The position numbers and the translations under genes are program-made. Shown piece after piece: positions 33,724 through 42,861 of a stretch of 64,000 nt of DNA (the first letter of the stretch is position 1; each line of letters opens with the position of its first letter). A model generated the notes under the pieces. That model saw only the letters and a program-made list of their open reading frames with translations. It had not been told where the DNA came from and did not search any database. This DNA comes from Bacteroidales bacterium (GTDB lineage: Bacteria; Bacteroidota; Bacteroidia; Bacteroidales; P3): positions 82,462 to 146,461 of the forward strand of contig JAFZXE010000011.1 of the NCBI GenBank assembly GCA_017616895.1, given 5' to 3'.

Positions 33724-34668
33724 ATGTCTCAAGACGAGCATTATATGCAGCGATGCCTCCAGCTCGCCTCCAACGGACTGGGTCGAGTGCGGCCCAACCC
33801 ATTGGTGGGTTGTGTTGTTGTGAAAGACGGGGTTGTTGTCAGCGAAGGATTCCATCAGAAATATGGGGAGAACCATGCCGAGCGGAACGCGCTGCTGAGA
33901 CTGGACGACGAGACCGCACGCGGAGCCACCCTGTATGTCAACCTCGAGCCCTGCAGCCACTACGGGCATACGCCACCCTGCGCCGACCTTGTGATAGAAA
34001 AGGGAATAGCGAAAGTCGTCTGCTGCAACGACGACCCGAACCCCCAGGTCGCCGGACGAGGATTCGAGAAGCTGCAGAACGCCGGGATAGAGGTGGTGAG
34101 GCATGTGATGGCGGAGGAAGGGCGACGGCTCAACCGACGGTTTTTCACGTTCATGGAGAAGCGACGTCCATATATAATATTGAAATGGGCCGAATCGGCA
34201 GACGGATATATGGCACCCGACTACAAACCCTACTGGATAAGCACGAAGGAGGAGCGACGCCTATCGCATAAATGGCGGACAGAGGAAGCTGCGATACTTG
34301 TGGGCTCGCAGACATACCTGGACGACAAGCCGCAGCTTACGGCACGGCTTTGGAGCGGTGAGAACCCCGTCCCGATAGTTCTTGACCGGCGGCGACGGCT
34401 AAACGAACTGCCCGAGGGCTGGATGCGCCTCCGAAGCGAAACGGTCGGCGAAGCGGTGGAGGAGATATACAGAGCCGGGCTGCAGTCGGTGATTGTCGAG
34501 GGCGGACGGAAGATACTCGACGCCTTCATAGAGGCAGGCCTATATGACGAAGTACGAGTATTCCACGGAAAGGAGAAATTCGGAACAGGGTTGAAGGCGC
34601 CAATGGTGCCAGTAGATAATGTACAAGTAACGACGAAGGAAATAGTTTTTTTTCGGGGAAAAGACTAA
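33724..34668 (+). CDS. ribD: Riboflavin biosynthesis protein RibD (deaminase/reductase)
   Basis: A 314-residue bifunctional enzyme of flavin synthesis. The N-terminal CDA-like deaminase has the zinc site HAERNAL and PCSHYGHTPPCADLV, and the C-terminal domain has the reductase signature with KWAESADGYMAP and VIVEGGRKILDAF. The ATG at 33724 is preferred over longer in-frame extensions into asnS, because it gives MSQDEHYMQRCLQLA, the normal RibD start. Length is typical (about 320-370, at the short side). The stop is followed by a hairpin (34683-34714). Confidence 0.92.
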   Translation: MSQDEHYMQRCLQLASNGLGRVRPNPLVGCVVVKDGVVVSEGFHQKYGENHAERNALLRLDDETARGATLYVNLEPCSHYGHTPPCADLVIEKGIAKVVCCNDDPNPQVAGRGFEKLQNAGIEVVRHVMAEEGRRLNRRFFTFMEKRRPYIILKWAESADGYMAPDYKPYWISTKEERRLSHKWRTEEAAILVGSQTYLDDKPQLTARLWSGENPVPIVLDRRRRLNELPEGWMRLRSETVGEAVEEIYRAGLQSVIVEGGRKILDAFIEAGLYDEVRVFHGKEKFGTGLKAPMVPVDNVQVTTKEIVFFRGKD

Positions 34669-34682
34669 AGCCTAAAGGTAGC

Positions 34683-34714
34683 CCGACAAATGACTTAAGT
34701 AATTGATTTGTCGG
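34683..34714. other. Hairpin after ribD (9-bp perfect stem)
   Basis: CCGACAAAT (34683-34691) pairs with ATTTGTCGG (34706-34714), loop of 14 nt, AT-rich. It lacks a T run, so whether it ends transcription is unclear. Confidence 0.45.
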
Positions 34715-34777
34715 AGGGAGAAGTATAATCAAATCCAAAAAAAACTAAAAAAACTTCTCCAATCAAAATAATTGTTT

Positions 34778-34785
34778 TATATTTG
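34778..34785 (+). promoter_or_regulatory. Bacteroidota -7 element before the 980-residue T9SS cargo gene
   Basis: TATATTTG (34778-34785) matches TAnnTTTG. The start codon is at 34898, giving a leader of about 105 nt. A -33 TTTG at 19-21 nt spacing is not obvious. Confidence 0.5.
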
Positions 34786-34897
34786 CGACTAAATCAAAAA
34801 AAGCACACAACCCCGTATTGTGCCCATATCTTGCACTCTATGAGAGGGTTGAAATTATTAAACAGGCAATTATTTATTCACCAAAAAACAAACACAC

Positions 34898-37840
34898 ATG
34901 AAAAAACTTGTAATGGTTATGTGTTTCGCGTTATGCGCCTCGCTCGCATTCGCGCAACCGAAGAGTGCTCCGCACCGCGTGAGCAACCCTCATCAGATCA
35001 AGGCTATGAAGTCTGGCAGCACAGAGGTACAGCATGCCAAGAAAGACTACAAAGCCTCGATTTTTGGCAGCAAAGCCGGCGGAGATGTTATCCACCACTG
35101 GCAATTTGCAGAAACCTCCAACGACTACACGACTGGCACAATATCAACATCCGGTCAGACGGTCATCAACGAGAGTGGTAGCCAACAGACCCTTCTGCAG
35201 CACACGAACACTGCTTCGTATGCACACTGGAACCGTATCCCCGACTACAGCGATGCCACAATAGCCTACTATGAGGGCCTCACTGTTGAGCAGGGCGGTT
35301 ATCCCGCATACTTCTATGCTTTCGGCAACACCATGCCTTTCAGCCTTATGGAAGACGCCGAGACCGGTGACAACGGCTGGATGCTGATGTCGATGATTGA
35401 CAACTACACCACCTGGGGCGGTGATGGTGCAACCGGAAACTTCGATGCATACATCGCTTTGAACCCGATTTCGACCGAGGGAATAGGTCTTCTTTATCTG
35501 AATTTCTTCCAGCTGTACAGAGCTTTCTACGATGAGTGCTACATTGACTACAGCTCCAATGGCACAACATGGTACACAATGGAAATCAATGTAAAGGGTG
35601 TTGACATCAACGTTAACGCCAACACTTTTGGTGAAAAGGTAAACCTTCTGCCGGCCAGCTGCGGCAATCAGGCCAACCTGTCGCTCCGTATCCGTTACGA
35701 ATCGACCGGCGCTTCAGGCGGCTACTTCTGGTGGATTGACGACGCGAAGGCTGTCGAAGCAGACGAAAACGTATTGAACCACTTGACATCTAGCTACTAT
35801 TATGGATACTACCATCAGGTACCCGAGGGATTTGAAGTGCCTGTTGCATGGTTTGCTTCTATCCAGAATGGAGGCTCACACAACCAGCCGCAAGTTACGA
35901 TGTCTCTGAACCACCTCAATTCCGACCAGAGTGTATCCTCGCAGTTTGCATCTCTGACCTACGGTCCACTGAACTCAGGTTACAAAAAAGACACTATGAT
36001 TAGCAGCCTTGGTATCAGTTTTACTGGTGTTGACAACTGGATTTTCTGTGTAGGCGACAGCCTCGCAGCCAATACTCCAGCCGCAAAACTCCCCTCCACC
36101 ACCGTTGGTGACAACTACATTTATCCTGGCTACGAAGCCACGAACGTTAGCACCAAATATGGTGACACAATTCTCTATATGGTCAACTCACTTCAGGCCG
36201 CGCCCGACGGCAACGGCCAGGTGGCAGTGTGGGCACAGGACAACGGAATCCTGACTCCGTATGCCTATTGTGTTGACGGTCTTATTGAGAGTAATGGCAC
36301 ATGGTACCTTTCGACTGGTATCGGCGATGACAACCCGAGCTACACAAAGCCTGGTTATGACATGTGGAACCGCTTCGTGACCGGAGCCAACGTGCCTGAC
36401 GGTTGGGCAATCCGCGGAGTGCAGCTTGTCGCTGCCACCCAGTACAGCGCAACCGACCCAAGCAGCAACATTTCACTTATGCCTGGTGCAAAAATCACCG
36501 CTTCTCTGTATATGGACAGTATTGACGGATTCTTCGATACAGGAATTGAAACTGGTGCCGCCACATACGAGACCACTGTTGCCGACTACAACTATTTCGA
36601 GGGCGACGATATGAGCCGTGTTACCCGTACCAGTGCAGGCGATAACTACAAAGAGTATATGATGCCCGGCGAATATGCCGTAATCAACATGATGTTCCCC
36701 GAGCAGCCCGACCTGCTTCCGAACACCTCCTATAAACTGGGTTATGAGCTGATTGAGGGTTACTTCGCAGTAGCCAGCCAATCAACCCGCTATGTTCACC
36801 ACTACGAGGGCGACCCCGACACCACACTGTACTGGGTGTATTACAGCAGCGACACTCTGAAGGACGGCAGCCCCAACGTGCTCCGCAAATACGGTCGCTA
36901 CTTTGGCGACGGCAACCAGCAGAACCACTGGTCATACGATCCTGACCATGGTACCGCAAGAGACGTCACCGGCCGCGTTCCTATGATTCGTATGCTTGTT
37001 GGTCCTAAGTTCCAGTATCCTACTTTCAACGTCAGCGTGACCTGCGAAGGCAACGGTGTTGACCTGGCCGATCTGCTTGGTTCTGGAGTATTCTACCTCA
37101 GCGGTGGCAACACGTCAGTCTGCGGTGAGACCGTGGAGATGACCCAGGGAAGTACCGGTAGCTACACTGTTAGCGAGGCCGAGCCTGGATATATGATTGA
37201 CGAAGTTTGGGTTAACGACGTGATGGTTTACAAACATGGTGGTACTATGGACGACAACGTGTCCCGTCGTGTTACAACCGAGGGCTACGAGTTGGTCTAT
37301 TACGATTTCTCGAGCTATACGACCGATGCTACCATTAAGTACATCTTCGCAGTTGACGATGGTCCTGTAACATATACCATCACAGCCAACTCTAACAACC
37401 CAGCTTGGGGTACTGTATCTGGAGGCGACGAGTATGAAGAAGGCGCTATTGCAACCCTGAGAGCTAACCCGAATGCTGGCTACTGCTTCGTACAGTGGCA
37501 GGATGGCAACACTGACAACCCGCGTTCGTTCACCGTCACTAGCAACGCCACCTACACCGCAACCTTCGAGCCTTGCACCGGCATCAACGAGGCCAGCTCG
37601 AATGTCAGCATGAGCCTGTACCCGAACCCGGCTAACAACAGCGTGAAGCTGAACATCGCCGGCGTGAGCGGCAATGTGACCTGCACCGTACTCGACATGA
37701 GCGGCCGCGTGGTTTACAGCAAGACCATCAACGCTGAAGAGGCTACCACCATCAACGTTTCGAACTTCGCTAAGGGCGCTTACTTCGTACGCGTGACCAA
37801 CAACGAGTTCACCAAGGTTGAGAAACTGGTTGTCCGCTAA
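34898..37840 (+). CDS. Large T9SS-exported protein with a C-terminal sorting domain
   Basis: A 980-residue secreted protein. The signal peptide is MKKLVMVMCFALCASLAFAQ. The body is rich in Asn, Gly, Tyr and Thr and beta-rich throughout, with a repeat-like bacterial 'InlB/Flg_new-type' segment (about 825-900; YTITANSNNPAWGTVSGG, then FVQWQDGNTDN, TYTATFEP). The last 75 residues are a type A T9SS sorting domain: SLYPNPANNSVKLNI, then VTCTVLDMSGRVVYS, NVSNFAKGAYFVRVTNN and the final KVEKLVVR. It would be sent across the outer membrane and attached to the cell surface or released. Function unknown. A strong terminator follows. Confidence 0.82.
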   Translation: MKKLVMVMCFALCASLAFAQPKSAPHRVSNPHQIKAMKSGSTEVQHAKKDYKASIFGSKAGGDVIHHWQFAETSNDYTTGTISTSGQTVINESGSQQTLLQHTNTASYAHWNRIPDYSDATIAYYEGLTVEQGGYPAYFYAFGNTMPFSLMEDAETGDNGWMLMSMIDNYTTWGGDGATGNFDAYIALNPISTEGIGLLYLNFFQLYRAFYDECYIDYSSNGTTWYTMEINVKGVDINVNANTFGEKVNLLPASCGNQANLSLRIRYESTGASGGYFWWIDDAKAVEADENVLNHLTSSYYYGYYHQVPEGFEVPVAWFASIQNGGSHNQPQVTMSLNHLNSDQSVSSQFASLTYGPLNSGYKKDTMISSLGISFTGVDNWIFCVGDSLAANTPAAKLPSTTVGDNYIYPGYEATNVSTKYGDTILYMVNSLQAAPDGNGQVAVWAQDNGILTPYAYCVDGLIESNGTWYLSTGIGDDNPSYTKPGYDMWNRFVTGANVPDGWAIRGVQLVAATQYSATDPSSNISLMPGAKITASLYMDSIDGFFDTGIETGAATYETTVADYNYFEGDDMSRVTRTSAGDNYKEYMMPGEYAVINMMFPEQPDLLPNTSYKLGYELIEGYFAVASQSTRYVHHYEGDPDTTLYWVYYSSDTLKDGSPNVLRKYGRYFGDGNQQNHWSYDPDHGTARDVTGRVPMIRMLVGPKFQYPTFNVSVTCEGNGVDLADLLGSGVFYLSGGNTSVCGETVEMTQGSTGSYTVSEAEPGYMIDEVWVNDVMVYKHGGTMDDNVSRRVTTEGYELVYYDFSSYTTDATIKYIFAVDDGPVTYTITANSNNPAWGTVSGGDEYEEGAIATLRANPNAGYCFVQWQDGNTDNPRSFTVTSNATYTATFEPCTGINEASSNVSMSLYPNPANNSVKLNIAGVSGNVTCTVLDMSGRVVYSKTINAEEATTINVSNFAKGAYFVRVTNNEFTKVEKLVVR

Positions 37841-37877
37841 GCGAACATAAGTATAGATAAGCTATACTGACAGAAAG

Positions 37878-37907
37878 GCGGGGCGTCCGAACGGATGCCC
37901 CGCTTTT
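37878..37907 (+). terminator. Intrinsic terminator after the T9SS cargo gene
   Basis: GCGGGGCGTCC (37878-37888), loop GAAC, GGATGCCCCGC (37893-37903) then TTTTGTTGT. The 11-bp stem has one G-U pair. Confidence 0.9.
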
Positions 37908-38013
37908 GTTGTGAGAGGTAGTGATATGTTTGTTATGGGAGGTAGTGATATCGTAATTCCCATATATAATAAGATTGTTGAAAAAGATATTAGTTATTAT
38001 AAATTATTTTGAG

Positions 38014-38021
38014 TATCTTTG
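38014..38021 (+). promoter_or_regulatory. Bacteroidota -7 element upstream of ackA
   Basis: TATCTTTG at 38014-38021 is an exact TAnnTTTG box. No TTTG at the right spacing is clear upstream. The ackA start is at 38092, giving a leader of about 65-70 nt. Confidence 0.55.
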
Positions 38022-38091
38022 ACACTTGCGAAGAAATGGATTTTTACGCCTTTTTAATATTGAAATAATTATTAATCAAATTTATACAACT

Positions 38092-39303
38092 ATGAAGATA
38101 TTAGTCTTAAACTGCGGAAGTTCTTCAATCAAGTATCAACTTATCGACATGGCCAACAACGCCAACGTGATGGCGAAGGGTTTGCTGGAAAGAATTGGAC
38201 TTGAAATGGGCGAATTTACCCACAAGTACAACGGCGAAAAACACTATGAGCAGCTGCCGATACCTGACCACACGGCCGGCATCAAGCTTGTGCTCAATGC
38301 GCTGCTTGACCCGAAGATTGGTGTTATTAAGGACATCACTGAGATTGGCGCCGTCGGTAACCGCGTTGCTCACGGTGGCGAGCTGTTCAAAGACAGCTGC
38401 TTGGTCAGCGACGCCGTGATTGAGCAGATCAAGTCGCTCACCGACCTCGCTCCTCTCCACACTCCTGGCAACCTCGCCGGTATATACGCTATGAAGGAAG
38501 TGCTGCCCAATGTGCCGCAGGCCGTCGTGTTTGACACCGCCTTCCACAGCACTTTGCCGCCGAAGGCTTATCTCTATGGCCTTCCCTACGACTACTACAA
38601 GAAATATGGCATCCGCCGCTACGGATTCCACGGCACCAGCCACAAGTTCGTTGCCGAGAAGGCCGCCAAGATGGTGGGCAAAGACTGGCACGACCTGAAA
38701 ATCATCAGCTGCCATCTGGGAAGCGGTGCGTCAATCGCTGCTATAGATCATGGCAAGTCGGTCGATACCTCGATGGGTATGACTCCGCTCGAGGGCTTGA
38801 TTATGGGTTCGCGTCCCGGCGACGTCGATCCCGGCGCTCTGCAGTTCCTCTTCGAGAAAGAGATGGCTGAAGGCAAGACTTGGAAAGACATCGTGAAGAT
38901 GCTGAACAAGCAGTGCGGCTTGGTGGGCATCAGCGGCGGCAAGCAGGACATGCGCGACATCCGTGCTGGCCGCGATGCTGGCGACGAGCGCTGCACCTAT
39001 GCTTTCGACATGTTTGCCACACGAGTGAAGAAATACATCGGTGCCTATATGGCCGAGATGGGCGGCTGCGACATCCTCCTCTTCACCGGCGGAATCGGCG
39101 AGAACGCTTGGTTCATGCGTCACCCCATATTGGAGAACATGGAGTGCCTCGGCATCAAGGTCGATATGAAACTCAACGACGAGACAGCCGGCACCGACGG
39201 CGTCATCTCAACACCCGACTCGAAGGTTACCACCATCGTGGTCACCACCGACGAGGAGTTCGTGATAGCCAGCGACACCTACCGTTTGGTTAACGGCAAA
39301 TAA
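38092..39303 (+). CDS. ackA: Acetate kinase
   Basis: A 403-residue enzyme of fermentation that makes ATP from acetyl phosphate. It starts MKILVLNCGSSSIKYQL, the standard AckA opening; a longer upstream frame has no support. Signature segments include FGFHGTSH-like YGFHGTSHKFVA, the LGSGASIAAI loop and the GGIGENAW loop. Length is normal. phosphotransacetylase is not adjacent in this window. A hairpin terminator with T6 follows directly. Confidence 0.96.
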   Translation: MKILVLNCGSSSIKYQLIDMANNANVMAKGLLERIGLEMGEFTHKYNGEKHYEQLPIPDHTAGIKLVLNALLDPKIGVIKDITEIGAVGNRVAHGGELFKDSCLVSDAVIEQIKSLTDLAPLHTPGNLAGIYAMKEVLPNVPQAVVFDTAFHSTLPPKAYLYGLPYDYYKKYGIRRYGFHGTSHKFVAEKAAKMVGKDWHDLKIISCHLGSGASIAAIDHGKSVDTSMGMTPLEGLIMGSRPGDVDPGALQFLFEKEMAEGKTWKDIVKMLNKQCGLVGISGGKQDMRDIRAGRDAGDERCTYAFDMFATRVKKYIGAYMAEMGGCDILLFTGGIGENAWFMRHPILENMECLGIKVDMKLNDETAGTDGVISTPDSKVTTIVVTTDEEFVIASDTYRLVNGK

Positions 39304-39314
39304 ATTTTTCTTGA

Positions 39315-39355
39315 ACGGAGACGATGTGGACATTTCCACACGTCTCCGTTTTTTC
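39315..39355 (+). terminator. Intrinsic terminator after ackA
   Basis: ACGGAGACGATGTGGA (39315-39330) pairs with TCCACACGTCTCCGT (39335-39349), leaving one bulged A and a 4-nt loop, then TTTTTT. The porE-like gene starts 13 nt past it, so it may also act as an attenuator. Confidence 0.88.
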
Positions 39356-39367
39356 AACTACCCTAAA

Positions 39368-41305
39368 ATGAGATATACCAAACTCGTTGTCTTGATGGTG
39401 CTTGCGATGCTGTCGGTAACGGCGGCAAATGCGCAGAAGAAAGCCTATTCATCGTCGAACAAGAAGGCTGTGGGGCTGTATGAGAAGGGCATGCAGTGCA
39501 TGTATCGTTCCGATTTGCCAAGTGCGGAGAACCACTTCAAGCAGGCGGCAAACGCCGATCCGAACTTTGCGGAACCGAACATCATGCTGGGCGAGATGTA
39601 TGAGGACAAACATCTGGATTCAATAGCATGTATCTATTACAACGCAGCCGTAAAGGCTAATCCGACATTCTACACGATGGCTTGGTTTCGCATCGGAGAG
39701 TTGGAATTGCGCCAGCAGCACTACGATGCCGCAGTTGAGGCGTACAAACAATTTTTGGCACTCGACAAGAAAAACACGAACAAGCACGCCGAAGTCGAAA
39801 AGAAGATGAAGACTGTGGCGTTCAGACAGAAGGCATACGCCAACCCTGTGCCGTTCAATCCGCAGAATATGGGTGCGGCGGTGAACTCGACCAACGACGA
39901 GTACCTGCCAGCTCTGACAGCCGACGGGCAGACGCTGGTTTTCACACGGAGGTTCCCGAGAACCGGTAGGACCACCGCCAATTCGCCGATGGAGGAAGAC
40001 TTCTATGTGAGCGTGAAGAAAAACGGAGTGTGGACGAAAGCTGTGCGTATGTCGGAGCCGGTGAACACATACGACAACGAGGGAGCGCAGTGCATTTCGC
40101 AGGACGGACGTATGATGATATTCACTGGCTGCAATCGTAAGGACGGAGCTGGACGTTGCGACCTGTATATTTGCCACCGCGAAGGCGACCAATGGTCGAA
40201 GCCCGAGAATCTGGGGATGCCGATAAACACGTCTGCATGGGAGGCTCAGCCAACATTCTCGGTTGACGGCAAGACTCTCTATTTTGTCAGCAACCGCAAA
40301 GGCGGACTCGGCGGGATGGATATCTGGACAAGCGAACTTGTTGACGGAGAATGGTCGGAGCCCAAAAACCTGGGAGCACCGGTGAACACGCCAGGCGACG
40401 AGAAGACCCCGTTCATACATTTTGACGACCACTCACTATATTTCGCCAGCGACGGCCATGTGGGAATGGGTGGTCTGGACCTCTTTATGAGCAAACTGCA
40501 AGACGACGGTAGCTGGAGCGAGCCAGTAAACGTGGGGTATCCAATAAACACCGAGGGCGACGAGTCGAACATGATAGTGAGCGCCGACGGCAGAACTGCC
40601 ATATACTCGTCCGACCAGTTGGGAGGCTACGGAAAAGAAGATTTGTATATGTTCGAGTTGCCCGAGGCGGTGAGGCCGCAGGCGACGACCTACATCAAAG
40701 GCATAGTGTATGACAAGAAGACACAGAAGAGGCTCTCTGCCGACTTCACTATAGTTGACCTCACCACCAAGAGCGAGGTCGTAAGTGCCTCTTCCGACCC
40801 GGTTGATGGCAGCTTCCTGCTGACTATGCCGGGATTGCACCAATATGCGCTATCGGTAACGAAAGAGGGGTATCTGTTTTACTCGAAGAACTTTGAGATG
40901 ACAGCGGCTTCGATAGATGATCCGTTTATGCTCGACATACCGCTCGAACCGATAGAGGTGGGGTCGAGTATCACGCTTCGCAACGTCTTCTTCGAGACGG
41001 CCAAATGGGATTTGAAAGAGGAATCGACGGTCGAGCTTGACAAACTTGTCATGCTGATGGGCGAGAACCCCAAGATGAGGGTGTTGCTCGAGGGCCATAC
41101 CGACGACGTCGGTTCGGACGCCGCCAACCAGAAACTGTCGGAAAACCGTGCGAAAGCGGTGTATGACTATTTGGTAAAGAACGGCGTCGAGGCGGCGCGT
41201 CTGCAGTATAAAGGCTATGGTGAAAGCAAACCTATCGCCGACAACACCACCGAAGAAGGCCGCGCACAGAACAGGCGCACGGTATTCACGGTGGTGGAAA
41301 AATAG
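39368..41305 (+). CDS. PorE-like T9SS-associated OmpA protein (TPR-PD40-CRD-OmpA)
   Basis: A 645-residue outer-membrane/periplasmic protein whose domain order matches PorE of the type IX secretion system. ATG 39368 gives a signal peptide (MRYTKLVVLMVLAMLSVTAANA-QK); a longer frame begins inside the ackA terminator. TPR-like helices span about 30-150, then PD40 beta-propeller repeats with LFVTRRFP-, MMIFTGCNRK- and IYSSDQLGGYG-type motifs (about 170-450), a carboxypeptidase-regulatory-like domain (about 460-550) and an OmpA peptidoglycan-binding domain at the end (LLEGHTDDVGSDAANQKLSENRA). PorE is thought to tie the T9SS to peptidoglycan. The other PD40/OmpA gene at 20.8-23.5 kb is a longer relative. 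Confidence 0.75.
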   Translation: MRYTKLVVLMVLAMLSVTAANAQKKAYSSSNKKAVGLYEKGMQCMYRSDLPSAENHFKQAANADPNFAEPNIMLGEMYEDKHLDSIACIYYNAAVKANPTFYTMAWFRIGELELRQQHYDAAVEAYKQFLALDKKNTNKHAEVEKKMKTVAFRQKAYANPVPFNPQNMGAAVNSTNDEYLPALTADGQTLVFTRRFPRTGRTTANSPMEEDFYVSVKKNGVWTKAVRMSEPVNTYDNEGAQCISQDGRMMIFTGCNRKDGAGRCDLYICHREGDQWSKPENLGMPINTSAWEAQPTFSVDGKTLYFVSNRKGGLGGMDIWTSELVDGEWSEPKNLGAPVNTPGDEKTPFIHFDDHSLYFASDGHVGMGGLDLFMSKLQDDGSWSEPVNVGYPINTEGDESNMIVSADGRTAIYSSDQLGGYGKEDLYMFELPEAVRPQATTYIKGIVYDKKTQKRLSADFTIVDLTTKSEVVSASSDPVDGSFLLTMPGLHQYALSVTKEGYLFYSKNFEMTAASIDDPFMLDIPLEPIEVGSSITLRNVFFETAKWDLKEESTVELDKLVMLMGENPKMRVLLEGHTDDVGSDAANQKLSENRAKAVYDYLVKNGVEAARLQYKGYGESKPIADNTTEEGRAQNRRTVFTVVEK

Positions 41306-41352
41306 GTGCGTGCCCGCACAGGGCGATTAGCAGTCAGCAGTTAGTAAAGAAT

Positions 41353-42036
41353 ATGAAGAAAGTAGTTATATTGACCGGGGCGGGAATCAGTGCGGAGAGC
41401 GGCATCAAGACGTTTCGCGATAGCGACGGGTTGTGGGAGGAATACCGTGTGGAGGATGTGGCAACCTACGACGCCTACGTGCGAGACCCAAAGCTGGTGC
41501 TCGATTTCTATAACGCCCGCCGCAGAGAGGTGTTCAAGGCAAAACCCAACGAAGGTCACCGCCAGCTGGTGAGACTTGAAGAGAAATACGACGTGCGCAT
41601 CATAACACAGAACATCGACAACCTGCATGAGCAGGCGGGTTCAACGAATGTGCTGCACCTGCACGGCGAGCTGACCAAAGCGCGAAGCGACCGGGACGAC
41701 AACCTAATCATAGACATCGGCGACCGCGAGATACACTTGGGCGACAAAGCTCCCGACGGGGCACAGCTGAGACCGCACATTGTTTGGTTTGGCGAAGCGG
41801 TGCCGAACATCGAGCTGGCTGCGGCATTGTGCGAAGAAGCCGACTACTTCGTAGTCATAGGCACATCGATGAACGTCTATCCTGCGGCGGGTTTGATACA
41901 CTATGTGCCACGCACCTCGCCCTGCTGGCTTGTTGACCCGAAGGCGGTGCCTATCAGCCGTCCTATCAAGATATACCAAGAGAAAGCCGGCACTGGGGTG
42001 AAGAAAGTGGTCGATGAACTACTGAGTATGGCATAA
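41353..42036 (+). CDS. cobB: Sirtuin-type NAD-dependent deacylase without zinc cysteines
   Basis: A 227-residue Sir2-family deacylase acting on acyl-lysines. The NAD loop GAGISAESGI is at 9-18, the TQNIDNLHEQAG segment carries the catalytic-site Asn and Asp, and the HLHGEL histidine is the base. The structural zinc site expected after HGEL is absent: the region reads KARSDRDDN with no C-x2-C. This zinc-less look is one that I recall from Bacteroidota sirtuins. The GDKAPDGAQLRPHIVWFGE segment is otherwise normal. Start ATG 41353. It sits between the porE-like gene and a T9SS cargo gene. Confidence 0.85.
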   Translation: MKKVVILTGAGISAESGIKTFRDSDGLWEEYRVEDVATYDAYVRDPKLVLDFYNARRREVFKAKPNEGHRQLVRLEEKYDVRIITQNIDNLHEQAGSTNVLHLHGELTKARSDRDDNLIIDIGDREIHLGDKAPDGAQLRPHIVWFGEAVPNIELAAALCEEADYFVVIGTSMNVYPAAGLIHYVPRTSPCWLVDPKAVPISRPIKIYQEKAGTGVKKVVDELLSMA

Positions 42037-42080
42037 TGAAATATAAACAATAGAATTACAAACCTCAAAAATACATAATC

Positions 42081-42794
42081 ATGAAGAAATTATTATCAAT
42101 CATCAGTTTAGTTGCGGTTGCATTGATTGCCAACGCACAGTTCTCATTGACCTATAATGGTTCCGAAGTCACGGAGGGGTCAACCATCCAGATGACCTCC
42201 ACGACCTCGGGAAATATGCTTTTTGGCGACGCCGACCTCCAGTTGATGTTGAACAACACAGGCATCGGCACCGGTCACTGGACAGCCAAGATAAACACAG
42301 ATGGGCACAATTTCTCGGTGGTTCAAATGTGTGGCGACCAATGTGGACAAAACATTTCTGAAGTGGCTGTCACCGTGGATCCCGAAGCAAGCAAGCTCAT
42401 CGAAATACACATTGGTATTCCAGAAAACACAGCAGTTGGCGCTAGCGAAACCTTTGCTATGGAACTCTACAACAATGACAGAGGGGCAAACGACCTGACC
42501 TTCAATTTTGTGTTGACCTACAATCCCAACGCCGGCATAACCGAGGCCTTCGCATCCACCCTCAAAAACGCCTACCCCAACCCCGCTGTTTCGAACACTA
42601 CCATTGAGTATGCCATTGAAGGCAGCGCCCAGTTTGTCGTCACCGACATAGCCGGTCGTCAGGTTATGGAGCAGACCATCGCCGGCAACGGTTCGTTCAA
42701 CCTCAACGTCGAAAACTTCCACCGCGGCGTATATCTCTACGGCATCCGTCAGGGCAACAAGACCTCCGCGATGAAAAAACTCGTCGTCCGCTAA
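42081..42794 (+). CDS. Small T9SS-exported protein
   Basis: A 237-residue secreted protein with a signal peptide (MKKLLSIISLVAVALIANAQF). The middle is beta-rich with GTGHW- and DPEASKLIE-type stretches and no recognised catalytic motif. The last 75 residues are a T9SS sorting domain (NAYPNPAVSNTTIEYAI, then FVVTDIAGRQVM, FHRGVYLYGIRQG and a final SAMKKLVVR). It is likely delivered to the cell surface; function unknown. Confidence 0.75.
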   Translation: MKKLLSIISLVAVALIANAQFSLTYNGSEVTEGSTIQMTSTTSGNMLFGDADLQLMLNNTGIGTGHWTAKINTDGHNFSVVQMCGDQCGQNISEVAVTVDPEASKLIEIHIGIPENTAVGASETFAMELYNNDRGANDLTFNFVLTYNPNAGITEAFASTLKNAYPNPAVSNTTIEYAIEGSAQFVVTDIAGRQVMEQTIAGNGSFNLNVENFHRGVYLYGIRQGNKTSAMKKLVVR

Positions 42795-42861
42795 CCTCCG
42801 AGCCGCCAACGCTCTGCGTCCACGACGCAGAGGGCTATTTGAAAAAAAGTTCAACTCCGAT

